From the NCBI GenBank assembly GCA_947460915.1, contig CANHKJ010000001.1, forward strand, positions 1 through 48,152: DNA of 48,152 bases. The letters run 5' to 3'. Below the pieces are notes generated by a model. It saw nothing but the letters and a program-made list of their open reading frames with translations, had not been told where the DNA came from and did no database searches. Below are positions 15,868-25,139 of the stretch, in pieces. Origin of the DNA: Verrucomicrobiia bacterium. Lineage in GTDB: Bacteria; Verrucomicrobiota; Verrucomicrobiia; Verrucomicrobiales; Akkermansiaceae. The first letter of the stretch is position 1; each line of letters starts with the position of its first letter. The translations under genes were made by a program, and so were the position numbers.

Positions 15868-15901
15868 GCTGATGATAAGGATTAAAATCAACATCATCAG
15901 C
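15868..15901. repeat. Perfect 9-bp inverted repeat next to the rpsD/ppc terminator
   Basis: GCTGATGAT (15868-15876) and ATCATCAGC (15893-15901) with a 16-base AT-rich loop. There is no T run on either side, so it is not a standard terminator. It lies just past the ppc stop and could protect the ppc mRNA 3' end. Confidence 0.6.
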
Positions 15902-15930
15902 AAGAGGGCGTCATTTGTCGTGCTAGCAGA

Positions 15931-18723
15931 TCAACCAGTGGTGCGCAGGCCTGAGGCGATAGCGTTGATGGAGAGCAGTAGTTTCGGTAGGATTTGCTCT
16001 GCTTGTTCGTTGTTTTCTTGGCTTTGCGCCTTACGCCAATCGCGCAGTAAGGCAACCTGTTGAGAGTGCAATACGGCGAGCGGTTCATCGCGGATGGCTA
16101 GAGTTTTTGCCATACGCGGGCGGCGGGTTTCCATGCCTCCATCAAAAAGGGCTGCGAGTTGTTCCTTGGTGCGCTCAAATTCCTCGGTGATGAGGCTCAT
16201 GAAGTTGCTGCGCAGGGCTTTGTCGAGAACCAAAGTGGCATAGTCAGCCATGATTTCTGGGTTGGCAGAGTGGAGGTTGGTTTCGACGTTAGTGAAGAGG
16301 TAGGAAATGAAAGGGGTATCAAGTAAGGCTTCCTTGAGTGCTGCAAATTCTTGGGGTTGCTGGAGATGAAGTTCTTCGAGAGCGGATCCGACACCGAACC
16401 ATCCAGGGAGGTAGAAGCGAGCTTGGGTCCAAGAGAACACCCACGGAATTGCTCGTAGATCCGCGATACTGTGGCCTTTTTTGCCAGTTCTGCGTGCAGG
16501 GCGCGAGCCGATTCGGGCGTTTTCTAAAGCGTCGATTGGTGTCACTTGACGATAGAAGTCGATGAAGCCGGGTTTACGCAAAAATCCTTGGTAGGCGGCT
16601 GTGCTGGTGCAGGATAGGTGATTGAGAAGTCGGAAAAGTTGGTCGTTTTTGCTCGGTGCAGGACTATGGCTGTGATGGGCAGTGGTAACAGCGGCTCCTG
16701 CGAGGAGGAGTTCAAGGTTGTAGGTTGCATTCGCCAAATTGGCGTATTTTTGGGCAATGGTTTCTCCCTGTTCGGTCATGCGGAAGCCGCCTGACATGGA
16801 TCCGTGAGGCAGTGATGCCATGAACCAATGGGTGGGACCTGCGCCGCGGGAAATGGTGCCACCGCGACCGTGGAAGTAACGGAAATGGAGCTGGAACTGC
16901 TTTGCTGTATCGGTGAGGCGTGTTTCGGCACGATGAAGAGCCCATTGGGCGGCGAGGATTCCGCAATCTTTGTTCGAGTCTGAATAACCGAGCATGATTT
17001 GCTGAGAGGCTGGACCAGCAGTGCAGGCAAGGCCGGTGCAGCTGCGGTGGCGATTGAGGATAGAGCGCATGACAATCTCATGAGTGAGATATTGCTCCAT
17101 GATTTGCGGTGCGCGATCGAGGTCGTCCATGGTCTCGAAGAGCGGCACGACTTCGAGCGGGCACCAGAGGCCAGCAGCATCTTGTTCCATGAGTCCAGCC
17201 TCGCGAGAGAGGATGAAAACTCCGAGGAGATCGCTGACTTGGCGGGTCATGGATACAATGAGTGCTCCAATGCCTGATGAGCCATTGCTGCGACGATGCG
17301 CGGCGACGACACGATAGGCTTGCAAAACAAGCTGAGCTTGCTCTCCCGCGACGGAAGTATCGTGCAGAAAAGGTCGCGCGGATTGGAGCTCGGATGCCAG
17401 GAACTCGACTCGCTTGCTTTCTTCCCATTGCGCGTAGTTTTCACCATCGGAAATGCCAGCGGCATGGAGGAGTTGAGCGATGGCTTGATCGTGAAACTCC
17501 GAGTTTTGGCGGATATCGAGGGTGGCAAGGTGGAATCCGAAAATTTGAAGTTTGTGGCGAAGAGGGCGAATGTGCTCTTCGACGATCAATTCACAGCCGT
17601 TGGAGGAAATGGTTCGGGCGATGAGTGCGAGATCTGCGTCGACTTGCTCGGGGCGCTGGTAGATGCAGAGGTTGCCGTCCATTTCCTCGGCATGCTTGAT
17701 TGCGAGCATCATGAGCGAGGCCAATTGACGCCATGGTTCCTCGCCGAAACGGTCAAAGATTTCTGAGGTTAGTTCCTCGGGAAGTGCTGCGGCGAGTTCT
17801 TGAATGCGGCTGGTCATTTCCGCAGGCACTTGATTGAGGTGCAGCGAAAGGGTGAGAGTTTGTGAGAGAAGGGAGAGTTCTCGTTGGAGAAGTTGGAAGG
17901 CGCCGCGGCGGAGAAGTTTGAGTGCTTTTTCGGTGACCTCGGGGGTGACGAGCGGGTGCCCATCGCGGTCGCCGCCGATCCATGTGCCAAAGCTCAAGCG
18001 CGGAATGTTTCCAGCTGCACGCAGGAGGTCGAGCGGGAAGCCGGCATCGCGCCATGCCTCCGTAAAGTGTAGATCGAGCCGATCAAGAGCGGCGGGAAAG
18101 AGATCGCGCAAGTAGTGAATGGCGTCTCGTAATTCGCGGAAAATATCGGGGCGCGTGAGGTGAATTTCACCAGTGCGCCACAGTGTTTGCAGAGCGGTGA
18201 CGATGCGATCACGGATGCGGCGCTTTTCGCGATTGGTGAATTTGGGAAACTCGTAGCGCACCAGTTCATCGTAGAGCGCGCGGTGACGCTCGCGAACAGA
18301 GGCGCGTTTGGCCTCGGTCGGGTGGGCGGTGAGCACAGGTTGCACATCGACGTCTGCTAAGACGGAAAGAATTTGCTCGGGGCTGAGGCCGATGTTTTGC
18401 ATATCGCGCAGCGCCTGGGGCCAGAGGCCGCGGATGGAAGTTGCTCCGAGTTCTTTCTCGCGCTCACGGCGAATGGCGGCTGCCACGCGCTCCTCGACCA
18501 TGTTGAGGAGTTGGAAGCCAATGGAGTATAGTTGCTGAATGCCTTCGGGAGGGGCTTCATCAGGCACTTCATGATCGGACCAAGGAAGGTAGGGGAGAAG
18601 TTTGTCTTCGCCGAGGCCTTTGAGTGCGTCGCCGAGGCATTCGACGAGAAATGTTAGAGTTTCATCGATGAGTTCGAAGCCCTCGAGACGAAGACGTTGG
18701 CGAGCGATTGGTTCTTGAGACAC
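15931..18723 (-). CDS. ppc: Phosphoenolpyruvate carboxylase
   Basis: 930 residues, in the normal bacterial range. It makes oxaloacetate from PEP and bicarbonate, refilling the TCA cycle. Active-site blocks are all present: the catalytic His in VLTAHPTEAKR, GTWIGGDRDGHP, LGYSDSNKDCGILAAQWAL, and the Gly/Arg loop FHGRGGTISRGAGPTH. The effector and C-terminal region includes IPWVFSWTQARFYLPGW, and the protein ends SGLRTTG, the usual TG terminus. The start is ATG 18721-18723. It is monocistronic, with a bidirectional terminator beyond its end. Confidence 0.97.
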   Translation of the reverse strand: MSQEPIARQRLRLEGFELIDETLTFLVECLGDALKGLGEDKLLPYLPWSDHEVPDEAPPEGIQQLYSIGFQLLNMVEERVAAAIRREREKELGATSIRGLWPQALRDMQNIGLSPEQILSVLADVDVQPVLTAHPTEAKRASVRERHRALYDELVRYEFPKFTNREKRRIRDRIVTALQTLWRTGEIHLTRPDIFRELRDAIHYLRDLFPAALDRLDLHFTEAWRDAGFPLDLLRAAGNIPRLSFGTWIGGDRDGHPLVTPEVTEKALKLLRRGAFQLLQRELSLLSQTLTLSLHLNQVPAEMTSRIQELAAALPEELTSEIFDRFGEEPWRQLASLMMLAIKHAEEMDGNLCIYQRPEQVDADLALIARTISSNGCELIVEEHIRPLRHKLQIFGFHLATLDIRQNSEFHDQAIAQLLHAAGISDGENYAQWEESKRVEFLASELQSARPFLHDTSVAGEQAQLVLQAYRVVAAHRRSNGSSGIGALIVSMTRQVSDLLGVFILSREAGLMEQDAAGLWCPLEVVPLFETMDDLDRAPQIMEQYLTHEIVMRSILNRHRSCTGLACTAGPASQQIMLGYSDSNKDCGILAAQWALHRAETRLTDTAKQFQLHFRYFHGRGGTISRGAGPTHWFMASLPHGSMSGGFRMTEQGETIAQKYANLANATYNLELLLAGAAVTTAHHSHSPAPSKNDQLFRLLNHLSCTSTAAYQGFLRKPGFIDFYRQVTPIDALENARIGSRPARRTGKKGHSIADLRAIPWVFSWTQARFYLPGWFGVGSALEELHLQQPQEFAALKEALLDTPFISYLFTNVETNLHSANPEIMADYATLVLDKALRSNFMSLITEEFERTKEQLAALFDGGMETRRPRMAKTLAIRDEPLAVLHSQQVALLRDWRKAQSQENNEQAEQILPKLLLSINAIASGLRTTG

Positions 18724-18917
18724 AAAGAGAAGTTCGGTTAGATGGCGAAAAATGAATTGGCGTAGTTTGCTGAGAGGAAACTAAGCAAGCAACGTGCCGA
18801 TTTCGCGGAAAATCAGCACTCGGATGTTCTAAATGAAGTCGCCCGAGGTGTCGAGAGCGATGCGATGCATGACGAGCAATTTTACGCCGCTGAAATGAAT
18901 TTGGGAATGATGCTGGA

Positions 18918-19589
18918 TTACTTGGCAGTAGGTTGGCTGAGAAATTTTTTGCGCATTTCTGCTGCGGCAATCAGTTGCTTAGCTTGGCTGATGCTATCGA
19001 GTAGCGCCATGGCTTCTTTTTCGTATTGCCGAGCTTTAGCGTATCCAGCTTTGTCGGGAACGATCTCGGGGTTGCTGTAACGGTTTCCATAGGAATCGTA
19101 GCTGTTGCGGTAAATTGTTCTAGTGCGCGATCGCTCGATCTGGGCATTTTGCATCAGATTATGGCGTCGAGTTTGTGCATCGCTGATTTTGAGCTGCATC
19201 ATATTGATGTAGCCATCGATTTTGGCGATGGAGAGCTCGTTGGTGTCGATTTTTTCTGACAAGTCAGAGCTGGTAGTTGACTTGTTTTCAAGTTCACGCG
19301 CGATGGCTTGCTCGGTGGCGATGGCAATTTGCTGTTCGCGCTTTTTCTGCTCTTCCGCCTTGGTAAAGTCGAATTGGTATTTTTTTTGAAGTTCGATGGG
19401 CAAGCGTTCAAATCCAATGCGCCCTACGCCTCCGGCATGATTAATCTTGATACCAACGGCATCGTGGCTGACGATGGTGACAGCATGGTATTCACGGCCA
19501 TCGCGCGTGGTAATTTTTTCCAATTTCTGTGGTTCCGCCATCGCTGTCATGGAGATTATCAAAAACAGAATTGCTGGAATTTGTTTCAT
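18918..19589 (-). CDS. Periplasmic coiled-coil protein with Verrucomicrobia GREY motif
   Basis: 223 residues. The signal peptide MKQIPAILFLIISMTAMA is followed by a small beta motif: ITTRDGREYHAVTIVSHDAV, then HAGGVGRIGFERLP and LQKKYQFDFTKAEE. This short SH3-like segment recurs at the N-terminus of many secreted Verrucomicrobia proteins (recalled, not searched). Residues ~75-200 are rich in Gln/Glu/Lys heptads with a likely coiled coil, interrupted by a Tyr/Asn/Ser patch (YRNSYDSYGNRYSN). No enzyme signature is present. It has its own promoter-like sequence and lies 194 bases upstream of ppc. Function unknown. Confidence 0.65.
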   Translation of the reverse strand: MKQIPAILFLIISMTAMAEPQKLEKITTRDGREYHAVTIVSHDAVGIKINHAGGVGRIGFERLPIELQKKYQFDFTKAEEQKKREQQIAIATEQAIARELENKSTTSSDLSEKIDTNELSIAKIDGYINMMQLKISDAQTRRHNLMQNAQIERSRTRTIYRNSYDSYGNRYSNPEIVPDKAGYAKARQYEKEAMALLDSISQAKQLIAAAEMRKKFLSQPTAK

Positions 19590-19595
19590 GGAAGC

Positions 19596-19624
19596 GGATT
19601 AGCAGAATATTGAGAATCTGTCAA
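19596..19624 (-). promoter_or_regulatory. Putative promoter of the coiled-coil gene, near-leaderless
   Basis: On the minus strand a perfect TTGACA (19619-19624), 17 bases, TAATCC (19596-19601), then 6 bases to ATG 19589. Strong -35, weak -10. Confidence 0.42.
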
Positions 19625-19660
19625 TCGAAAAGCATTTTCGAGCCTGGTGAAGTTCGATTG

Positions 19661-22105
19661 CTAAGCAGAAGGTCCTTTTTCTTCTTGCGAGGCAGGTTGG
19701 AAGGAAGGGGTGGTGGGAGGTGAAGTGGGCACGAGAGGTTCGATATGCTCGACGGGAATCCAGCCGCGTGTTTGGGTGGCGAAGGCAACATAAATCCAGC
19801 GATCACTGCGTTGGATGACTCGGCACAGTGAGCCTCCTGGTGCCTGGATGACCTGCCCTGCGCTGCGCGAGGCATCAGCAAAAATGGTGGCTTTATCAGT
19901 CACGATCACTGCCTGATCCGAGTATGGGGCAAACTGTGAGTCATCTGGGTAGTAGTGCCTTCCTACGGCACAGGCGATCGATAGCAATGGGCCGATGACC
20001 AGAGCGGCAACGGCGGCGATGCGCAGCTTACTGCCCGAGCGGGTGGCAGGAAATATGAGCAAGCTAATCACCGCGGCCCAAGCGCAAGCAAACAGTGAGT
20101 TGGTAAGCCATGTCTCGGGAATCTGCGTTAGTTTGTATTGGTAATCCGGGCGCTTGATGGTGAGGGCGCCGAATTTTCTCTCAAGAAAACGCAGGTTTTG
20201 GCGGGCTTCGGCGTGCTGGGGTTCGACCATGAGTGCGCGGCGGTAGTAGAGGGCTGCTTGTCCTTGCGAGCCGGAGCGGTAGCAAGTATTGCCGATGTTG
20301 TAGAGAGTGGCGGCACTCAGGGTTTCATAGGGGCCTGAGGATAGCCATTTGGTGATCGCTTCTTTATAGTTGCCTTGCTCATACAATTGCTCAGCTGTGG
20401 GTGTTGGCGCGATTTCTTCAGCTGACGAAGGAGGGGAAATGCAGCATAGCCCTAGTCCGAAGATTGCTAACATCACGAGCTTTCGCAGGGTTTTAAGAAT
20501 CTCTTTGCGACGGGATGAGGTCATGACTGGTGGGTTGGTGGTTGGCAGAAAGCAAGACTGATCACGCTCATCGAGGATTGATTGGATTTCCGACGATGGT
20601 TGTTGGGATGGGCTCCATTTTTCGATAAAACGTCCAGCGTGACGGAGAAACTGAGCAGGATCGTCAGAGGCTTGTTCTAGTAGTTTCCAATCAGCTTTCC
20701 GTTCGATCATGCATGGTGTGGGGCGCATGCGGGGAAGTAATTTTCGATAGAAAATCGCAAAACAAAGCACGAGTGTAACGATGAGCGGAATGAGATGCCA
20801 AAGATGCGGTAGCGCGATGGAGGAGGAGGGCACGGTCAGTGCTGAGCCGCTGATGATTCCGAGAATGTCGGTCATTTTCTCAATTGGGATATCGGCTGCG
20901 GCCGGTATCATCGCTGCGTTGTTTGGCGACTGCATGACTGCAGTGGATGGAGCTACAGTGAGCGGAATCGGTGGCGTGCTCACGACTTTGTATTCTCCGA
21001 GATCGGGATCGAAATAGGGGAGTTGAAAAGGTGGCACTAGTAATTGGCGTGAAGTCGGCCGCATAAACTGTTTGAACGTCACGGTGCCTTTTTGGAAGCG
21101 ACGTTCTTCACCCATTTGATTGCGTGTGGCATCGTAGAGCTTCCATTGCTCCGGATCAGAGAGGATCGGGGCATCCATGGAATCAAGGTTGCCTTTGCCG
21201 GAAACTTGGAGCTCTACATTGATGGGATCCCCTTCGCGAAGTTCGGTATCGGACACGCTGGCATCGATTGTGAACGTTCCAATGGCATTGGTGAAGCCTT
21301 TGGGTGGATTGGGTGGCAAGGGTTTCGCGTCCAGATCTAGTGCCTCTGCATTGAGATAAAGTGGCAGAGCATTGCGCTCGAATCCGAATTGGCCAAGCAC
21401 ATTTTGTAGGGCGATGAGGCGTATCTTCGCGGGACCGACGCGCACATTGCCTGCTTGGGATGCTGACATGTTGCTGGGGTAGGAAGCGCATTGGTAATTT
21501 GCTCCTAACAAAATTACATTGCCGATTTGTGGTCGTGGCTCAAAGCGCCATGCTGTGATACCACTCCGTTCGAAGTCAGGAATGCCCCATTCCTCAATGC
21601 GTATATTTGCGGGGAAATATACCTTAAGCTCGACGGGGACGATTTCACCCACATAAGGATTGGTTTTTGTAGTCTTGAAAAATGCTGCATAAGGGATGAT
21701 CTCGTCGCCGATCTTGAGCTCAGAAAAAGTGAGTGATTTTGCATCGAACACCTCGAAACTGATCGGATCGCTTTCAACGGTCTCATCGCCTACACGCATG
21801 GTGATTTTCGGAATGGTATGGGCGCCAACCTCGAAGGAACTGATTTGGTATTGATAGACGTAACCGATTTTGCGTCCGGGAAGTATGGTGGTGTTTGGGC
21901 CGCCAAAACCACGCGGTTGCACTACGACTCCGGGGATGGCAGGTAAGCGCAGTGATTCAGGTGGCGTGACATCGGCAAGGGTGATTTCCATCACGGTTTG
22001 CTCGCCACGTACGATGAAGCGACTTGCAAGGGATACCTCAAGGGAGGCGGCCTGTGTCAATGCGAACATCGCTAAGGTGATGAGGGCTGAGATGAGATTT
22101 TTCAT
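19661..22105 (-). CDS. BatD-BatE fusion protein (oxygen tolerance domain + TPR + SH3)
   Basis: 814 residues. The signal peptide (1-20) is followed by a BatD-type multi-domain beta region to about 400 (LEVSLASRFIVRGEQ at the start, EGDPINVELQVSGKGNL near 291-306). A membrane helix lies at ~434-453. At 528-563 there is a second signal-peptide-like run (MTSSRRKEILKTLRKL, a hydrophobic core, then SAEE). It leads into a TPR region (AEQLYEQGNYKEAITKW, LYNIGNTCYRSGSQGQAALYY), two membrane helices (~670-715) and an SH3-like end (ATIFADASRSAGQVI, GWIPVEHIEPL), as in BatE. It is the last gene of the Bat operon, 24 bases after the BatB-BatC gene. An internal ATG at 20522-20524 could give a separate BatE. 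Confidence 0.85.
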   Translation of the reverse strand: MKNLISALITLAMFALTQAASLEVSLASRFIVRGEQTVMEITLADVTPPESLRLPAIPGVVVQPRGFGGPNTTILPGRKIGYVYQYQISSFEVGAHTIPKITMRVGDETVESDPISFEVFDAKSLTFSELKIGDEIIPYAAFFKTTKTNPYVGEIVPVELKVYFPANIRIEEWGIPDFERSGITAWRFEPRPQIGNVILLGANYQCASYPSNMSASQAGNVRVGPAKIRLIALQNVLGQFGFERNALPLYLNAEALDLDAKPLPPNPPKGFTNAIGTFTIDASVSDTELREGDPINVELQVSGKGNLDSMDAPILSDPEQWKLYDATRNQMGEERRFQKGTVTFKQFMRPTSRQLLVPPFQLPYFDPDLGEYKVVSTPPIPLTVAPSTAVMQSPNNAAMIPAAADIPIEKMTDILGIISGSALTVPSSSIALPHLWHLIPLIVTLVLCFAIFYRKLLPRMRPTPCMIERKADWKLLEQASDDPAQFLRHAGRFIEKWSPSQQPSSEIQSILDERDQSCFLPTTNPPVMTSSRRKEILKTLRKLVMLAIFGLGLCCISPPSSAEEIAPTPTAEQLYEQGNYKEAITKWLSSGPYETLSAATLYNIGNTCYRSGSQGQAALYYRRALMVEPQHAEARQNLRFLERKFGALTIKRPDYQYKLTQIPETWLTNSLFACAWAAVISLLIFPATRSGSKLRIAAVAALVIGPLLSIACAVGRHYYPDDSQFAPYSDQAVIVTDKATIFADASRSAGQVIQAPGGSLCRVIQRSDRWIYVAFATQTRGWIPVEHIEPLVPTSPPTTPSFQPASQEEKGPSA

Positions 22106-22129
22106 GAGCTAAATATTTCGATATATGAG

Positions 22130-24100
22130 TTACCAATCTTTTTCGGGTCGGCGGAATTCGAAACGACCGGGCGCGACGATTCCTCGTTGTAAGTCGGCAT
22201 TTTCGTTCAGTTTACGCAGAGCCGACTGCTCTTTGGTCTCGCCGGGTTGTTGGTCCGCGCCGTGTTCGTTTTTGGGGTCAGGTTTTTCATCTTTCTGCTT
22301 GCCATTGGGATCGTTACCTTGATTTTTATTCCCTGATTTGCCATCGCCAGGAGAGCCTTCTTTGCCTTTACCTTCGCCATCTCCTTCACCCTCGCCTTCC
22401 CCTTCAGAGTCTTGACCTTCGCCTGGACCCTCACCCTCGCCCTCGCCTTGACCACCCATTTGCGCTTGCATCTCTTTTTTCTGATCCTCCAGAGCCTTGC
22501 GCAGCATTTCCAGATAAGTTTTGCTGGTATGATGGAGTTGTTTCGCTTCGGGGTTTTGAGGGTCCATACTCAGAATGGATTGTGCATGTCTAACGGAATC
22601 GGCCCAGTTAAGCATTACATTGCGCATGGTGCGATAGCCCTCTGATGGCGTTTTCGCATCCGTTTTATCGTCCTTCATCCATTCGGCCACGCGATCTTTG
22701 AAATGCTCCTCGAATTGAGCGGGGCCAAATTCGAGCCCGGGATAATTTTCACCGCTAGAGAGTTCTTGCCAGCCGAGTTGGAATAGCAAATGACTGAGTC
22801 CCTGATGCGCCGCTTTGCGAATGGCGGAATCTTCTGTGGTTAACGCTTGTGAGTATGATTTGCGAGCCTCGGGAATCTCACCGAGCCGGTATTCGGCTGT
22901 TGCTTTGCCTAACATCAGGGACGAGTGCTCAATGCTGCCGGGAACTTCGTCGGCGGCTAACATGGAGAAAATATCACGAGCTTGGGTAAAATCATTCCCC
23001 TCCATTGCTGCGCGGGCATCGGAGATCGATGCATCAGTTTCCCCATGGGTGGGAGTGGCCATCATGAATGCGAAGGCGATCATTGCAGTGGACGTAGTGA
23101 TCCTTGATACTGCGCGCCAGCGAGTGCTGAGCAGTATGGCCGCCAGTAGCAAGAGTATGGCAGGAAACAACGTCCATTGGAAAAGTTCTTGCGCAGAAAT
23201 TTTTTCACGTCCCTTAAGCTCGAACGACTCCAAATCGGAAACAGCGGATTTGATCATGGCGGGAATGTCTGCGGATGATTGAGCAATGGTGAAACGCCCA
23301 CCTGCTTGCTCGGCGAAATTTCTCAGGGTAGCAGTCTGTAGTCGGCTGATGACGACATCACCCTTAACATCTCGAAACTTTCCATCGGCTTCTTTTTCAT
23401 CAGGAATAAAGCCGCCATCTTCGGTGCCAATGCCAACAGCGAAAACGTAGGTGCCCGATTCTTTGATATCTTGCAAGGTGTTGAGAATTTTTGGCGAGTG
23501 CTCTTCGCCATCGGATAGAACCAGTAAGCCATTATTCGTCTGAGCGGTTTCCTTGAGCGTGGCAACAGCCAACTTGATCGCGCTGGCTAAATCCGAACCA
23601 CCTGTGGGAATGGAATCATAATCCAGTTGTTCTACTGTCTCACGAACGGCGCTGTGATCTATGGTGAGAGGGGCAAAAAGAAAGGGCGAACTAGAAAATC
23701 CGACAACACCAATGCGATCGTTGGGCAATGTTTCTAGCAGTTCATAAATCAAGGCTTTGGCTTGATCCAAACGAGAAGGGGATAAGTCGCCCGTTTTCAT
23801 CGATCTTGAGAGGTCTAACACAATGATCAAGTTCCGACCTTTGGTATTTTCCACTTTTTTGCTCTCATCGATTTGTGGACCAGCCACACTGATGATCATG
23901 AACAAAAGGGCTAACAGCAGTGCGGAAAATCCGAGCCATCGGGGCAGGGAAGAGGCGCGATTGATCAAACGGCTGCGCAGGCGATCAGCCACAAATGCCT
24001 TCCACACAGAGCGTTTGCGCTGCAGCGCAATCAGAGCGATGATGACAAGCAATGGCAGGAGCAAAATGAAGAAAAATGCGTAGTAGTGAGCGAAGGACAT
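22130..24100 (-). CDS. BatB-BatC fusion: VWA membrane protein with TPR domain
   Basis: 656 residues. Two N-terminal membrane helices (~8-27 and 56-74) are followed by a von Willebrand A domain with an intact metal site: DLSRS at 96-100, Thr166 in IPTGGSD and LSDGEE around 195. A helix lies at ~310-326, then a second hydrophobic, signal-peptide-like segment (STAMIAFAFMMATPTHGE, ~337-354). TPR units follow (EGNDFTQARDIFSML, AEYRLGEIPEARKSYSQAL). The C-terminal ~110 residues contain a Gly/Glu tract. The order VWA then TPR equals BatB plus BatC. It lies 10 bases downstream of batA. The Bat complex is thought to work in the periplasm; its biochemistry is poorly known. Confidence 0.87.
   Translation of the reverse strand: MSFAHYYAFFFILLLPLLVIIALIALQRKRSVWKAFVADRLRSRLINRASSLPRWLGFSALLLALLFMIISVAGPQIDESKKVENTKGRNLIIVLDLSRSMKTGDLSPSRLDQAKALIYELLETLPNDRIGVVGFSSSPFLFAPLTIDHSAVRETVEQLDYDSIPTGGSDLASAIKLAVATLKETAQTNNGLLVLSDGEEHSPKILNTLQDIKESGTYVFAVGIGTEDGGFIPDEKEADGKFRDVKGDVVISRLQTATLRNFAEQAGGRFTIAQSSADIPAMIKSAVSDLESFELKGREKISAQELFQWTLFPAILLLLAAILLSTRWRAVSRITTSTAMIAFAFMMATPTHGETDASISDARAAMEGNDFTQARDIFSMLAADEVPGSIEHSSLMLGKATAEYRLGEIPEARKSYSQALTTEDSAIRKAAHQGLSHLLFQLGWQELSSGENYPGLEFGPAQFEEHFKDRVAEWMKDDKTDAKTPSEGYRTMRNVMLNWADSVRHAQSILSMDPQNPEAKQLHHTSKTYLEMLRKALEDQKKEMQAQMGGQGEGEGEGPGEGQDSEGEGEGEGDGEGKGKEGSPGDGKSGNKNQGNDPNGKQKDEKPDPKNEHGADQQPGETKEQSALRKLNENADLQRGIVAPGRFEFRRPEKDW
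22355..22453 (-). repeat. Gly/Glu low-complexity tract in BatB-BatC
   Basis: Encodes about 33 residues of GEGEGEG-type sequence with some Asp, Lys and Ser (residues ~550-582). The DNA is a run of CTC/TTC-like triplets on the plus strand, likely to vary in length by slippage. Confidence 0.8.
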
Positions 24101-24110
24101 GGCGGCAGAG

Positions 24111-25139
24111 TCAGTTCACACTGGGCGGAGGGTTAACTGCGATGAGCAGGGCAGCAAGAGCAGCAAGCAATAGAGCCGGATAGAGGAACCACAGATAAAG
24201 CTCGCGATCCTCGGTGACGGTATACGTTTTGCGTTCGGTTTTTTCGAGCGCATCAATGGTGCGAAAGGTGTTTTTTAGTTCGGCATTGGTCTGTGCCCAA
24301 TAATTTTCACCACCAGTCAGTCGAGAGACTTCTTGCAAGGTAGGGAGATCGAATTCTTGGCGTGGAAAGCGTTGGATGTTGCTGCTAACACGACCGTCTT
24401 TGGTGCCGAGGGCGACTGCATAAATTTTGATATCGAGATCAGCCGCATACTTGGCGGCATCGATGGGAGAAATTTTACCTGAGTTGTTTGCTCCATCGGT
24501 AATGAGCACAATGATTTTCGATTTGGCATCACGGGCGTGGAGTCGTGTCGCGGCGGCAGAAATGGCAGAGCCGATTGCTGTTCCTTGCTCACGAACGGTG
24601 CCTGCTCCGTATCCGTCATTTTTGGTGAGTTTGACGCGAGCTAATCCGTTGAGTAACCAATCGTGATCTAACGTAATGGGGCTAATGTGGTAGGGTTGAC
24701 CCGAGAAAACTACGAGGCCGATGCGGTCATCGGGGCGATTTTTGACGAAATTCGTGACAACTGCTTTGGCGGCATCAAGGCGTTGGAGCGGAGTGCCTGA
24801 GCTATCATAAAAGTCATCGATCTCCATGGATAGCGAGACGTCAAAAGCAATCATGATGTCGACACCCGATGCCGTGCGATTTTGAAATTCCTCACGCCAA
24901 ACGGGGCGTGCGAGAGCAAGAATGGCAAGAGTTAACGCTGTAAGTAAGAGGGGAATGCTGAATGCTCCTGGACCTTGGCGCAGTTTTTTTCCTAACGATA
25001 CAAGGACGCTGAGAGATGAGAAAGTAAGTGTCGCTTCCGCACCGCGTCCGCGGCGCAAGAAAAGAATCGCGATGGCAGGGATGAGCAAGGTCAGCCACCA
25101 AGGAGAGAGGAAATGAAATTGAGTAAAGAGGGAGCTCAT
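24111..25139 (-). CDS. batA: BatA: von Willebrand A membrane protein
   Basis: 342 residues from ATG 25137-25139, chosen because it overlaps the upstream stop as ATGA and gives the usual BatA N-terminus (MSSLFTQFHFLSPWWL). An in-frame ATG at 25178 is less likely. Two N-terminal helices (~14-30 and 60-78) are followed by a VWA domain with DVSLS at 100-104, the Thr in GTAIGSAI and LITDGANNSG. A C-terminal helix (LWFLYPALLLAALAALLIAV) anchors the protein. BatA and BatB are paired VWA proteins that likely form a membrane complex. It sits 10 bases before the BatB-BatC gene. Confidence 0.9.
   Translation of the reverse strand: MSSLFTQFHFLSPWWLTLLIPAIAILFLRRGRGAEATLTFSSLSVLVSLGKKLRQGPGAFSIPLLLTALTLAILALARPVWREEFQNRTASGVDIMIAFDVSLSMEIDDFYDSSGTPLQRLDAAKAVVTNFVKNRPDDRIGLVVFSGQPYHISPITLDHDWLLNGLARVKLTKNDGYGAGTVREQGTAIGSAISAAATRLHARDAKSKIIVLITDGANNSGKISPIDAAKYAADLDIKIYAVALGTKDGRVSSNIQRFPRQEFDLPTLQEVSRLTGGENYWAQTNAELKNTFRTIDALEKTERKTYTVTEDRELYLWFLYPALLLAALAALLIAVNPPPSVN

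Noticed and set aside
22355..22453. Short-period repeats that could suggest a CRISPR-like or minisatellite array
   Set aside because: They encode an in-frame Gly/Glu tract of BatB-BatC; no spacer-repeat structure.
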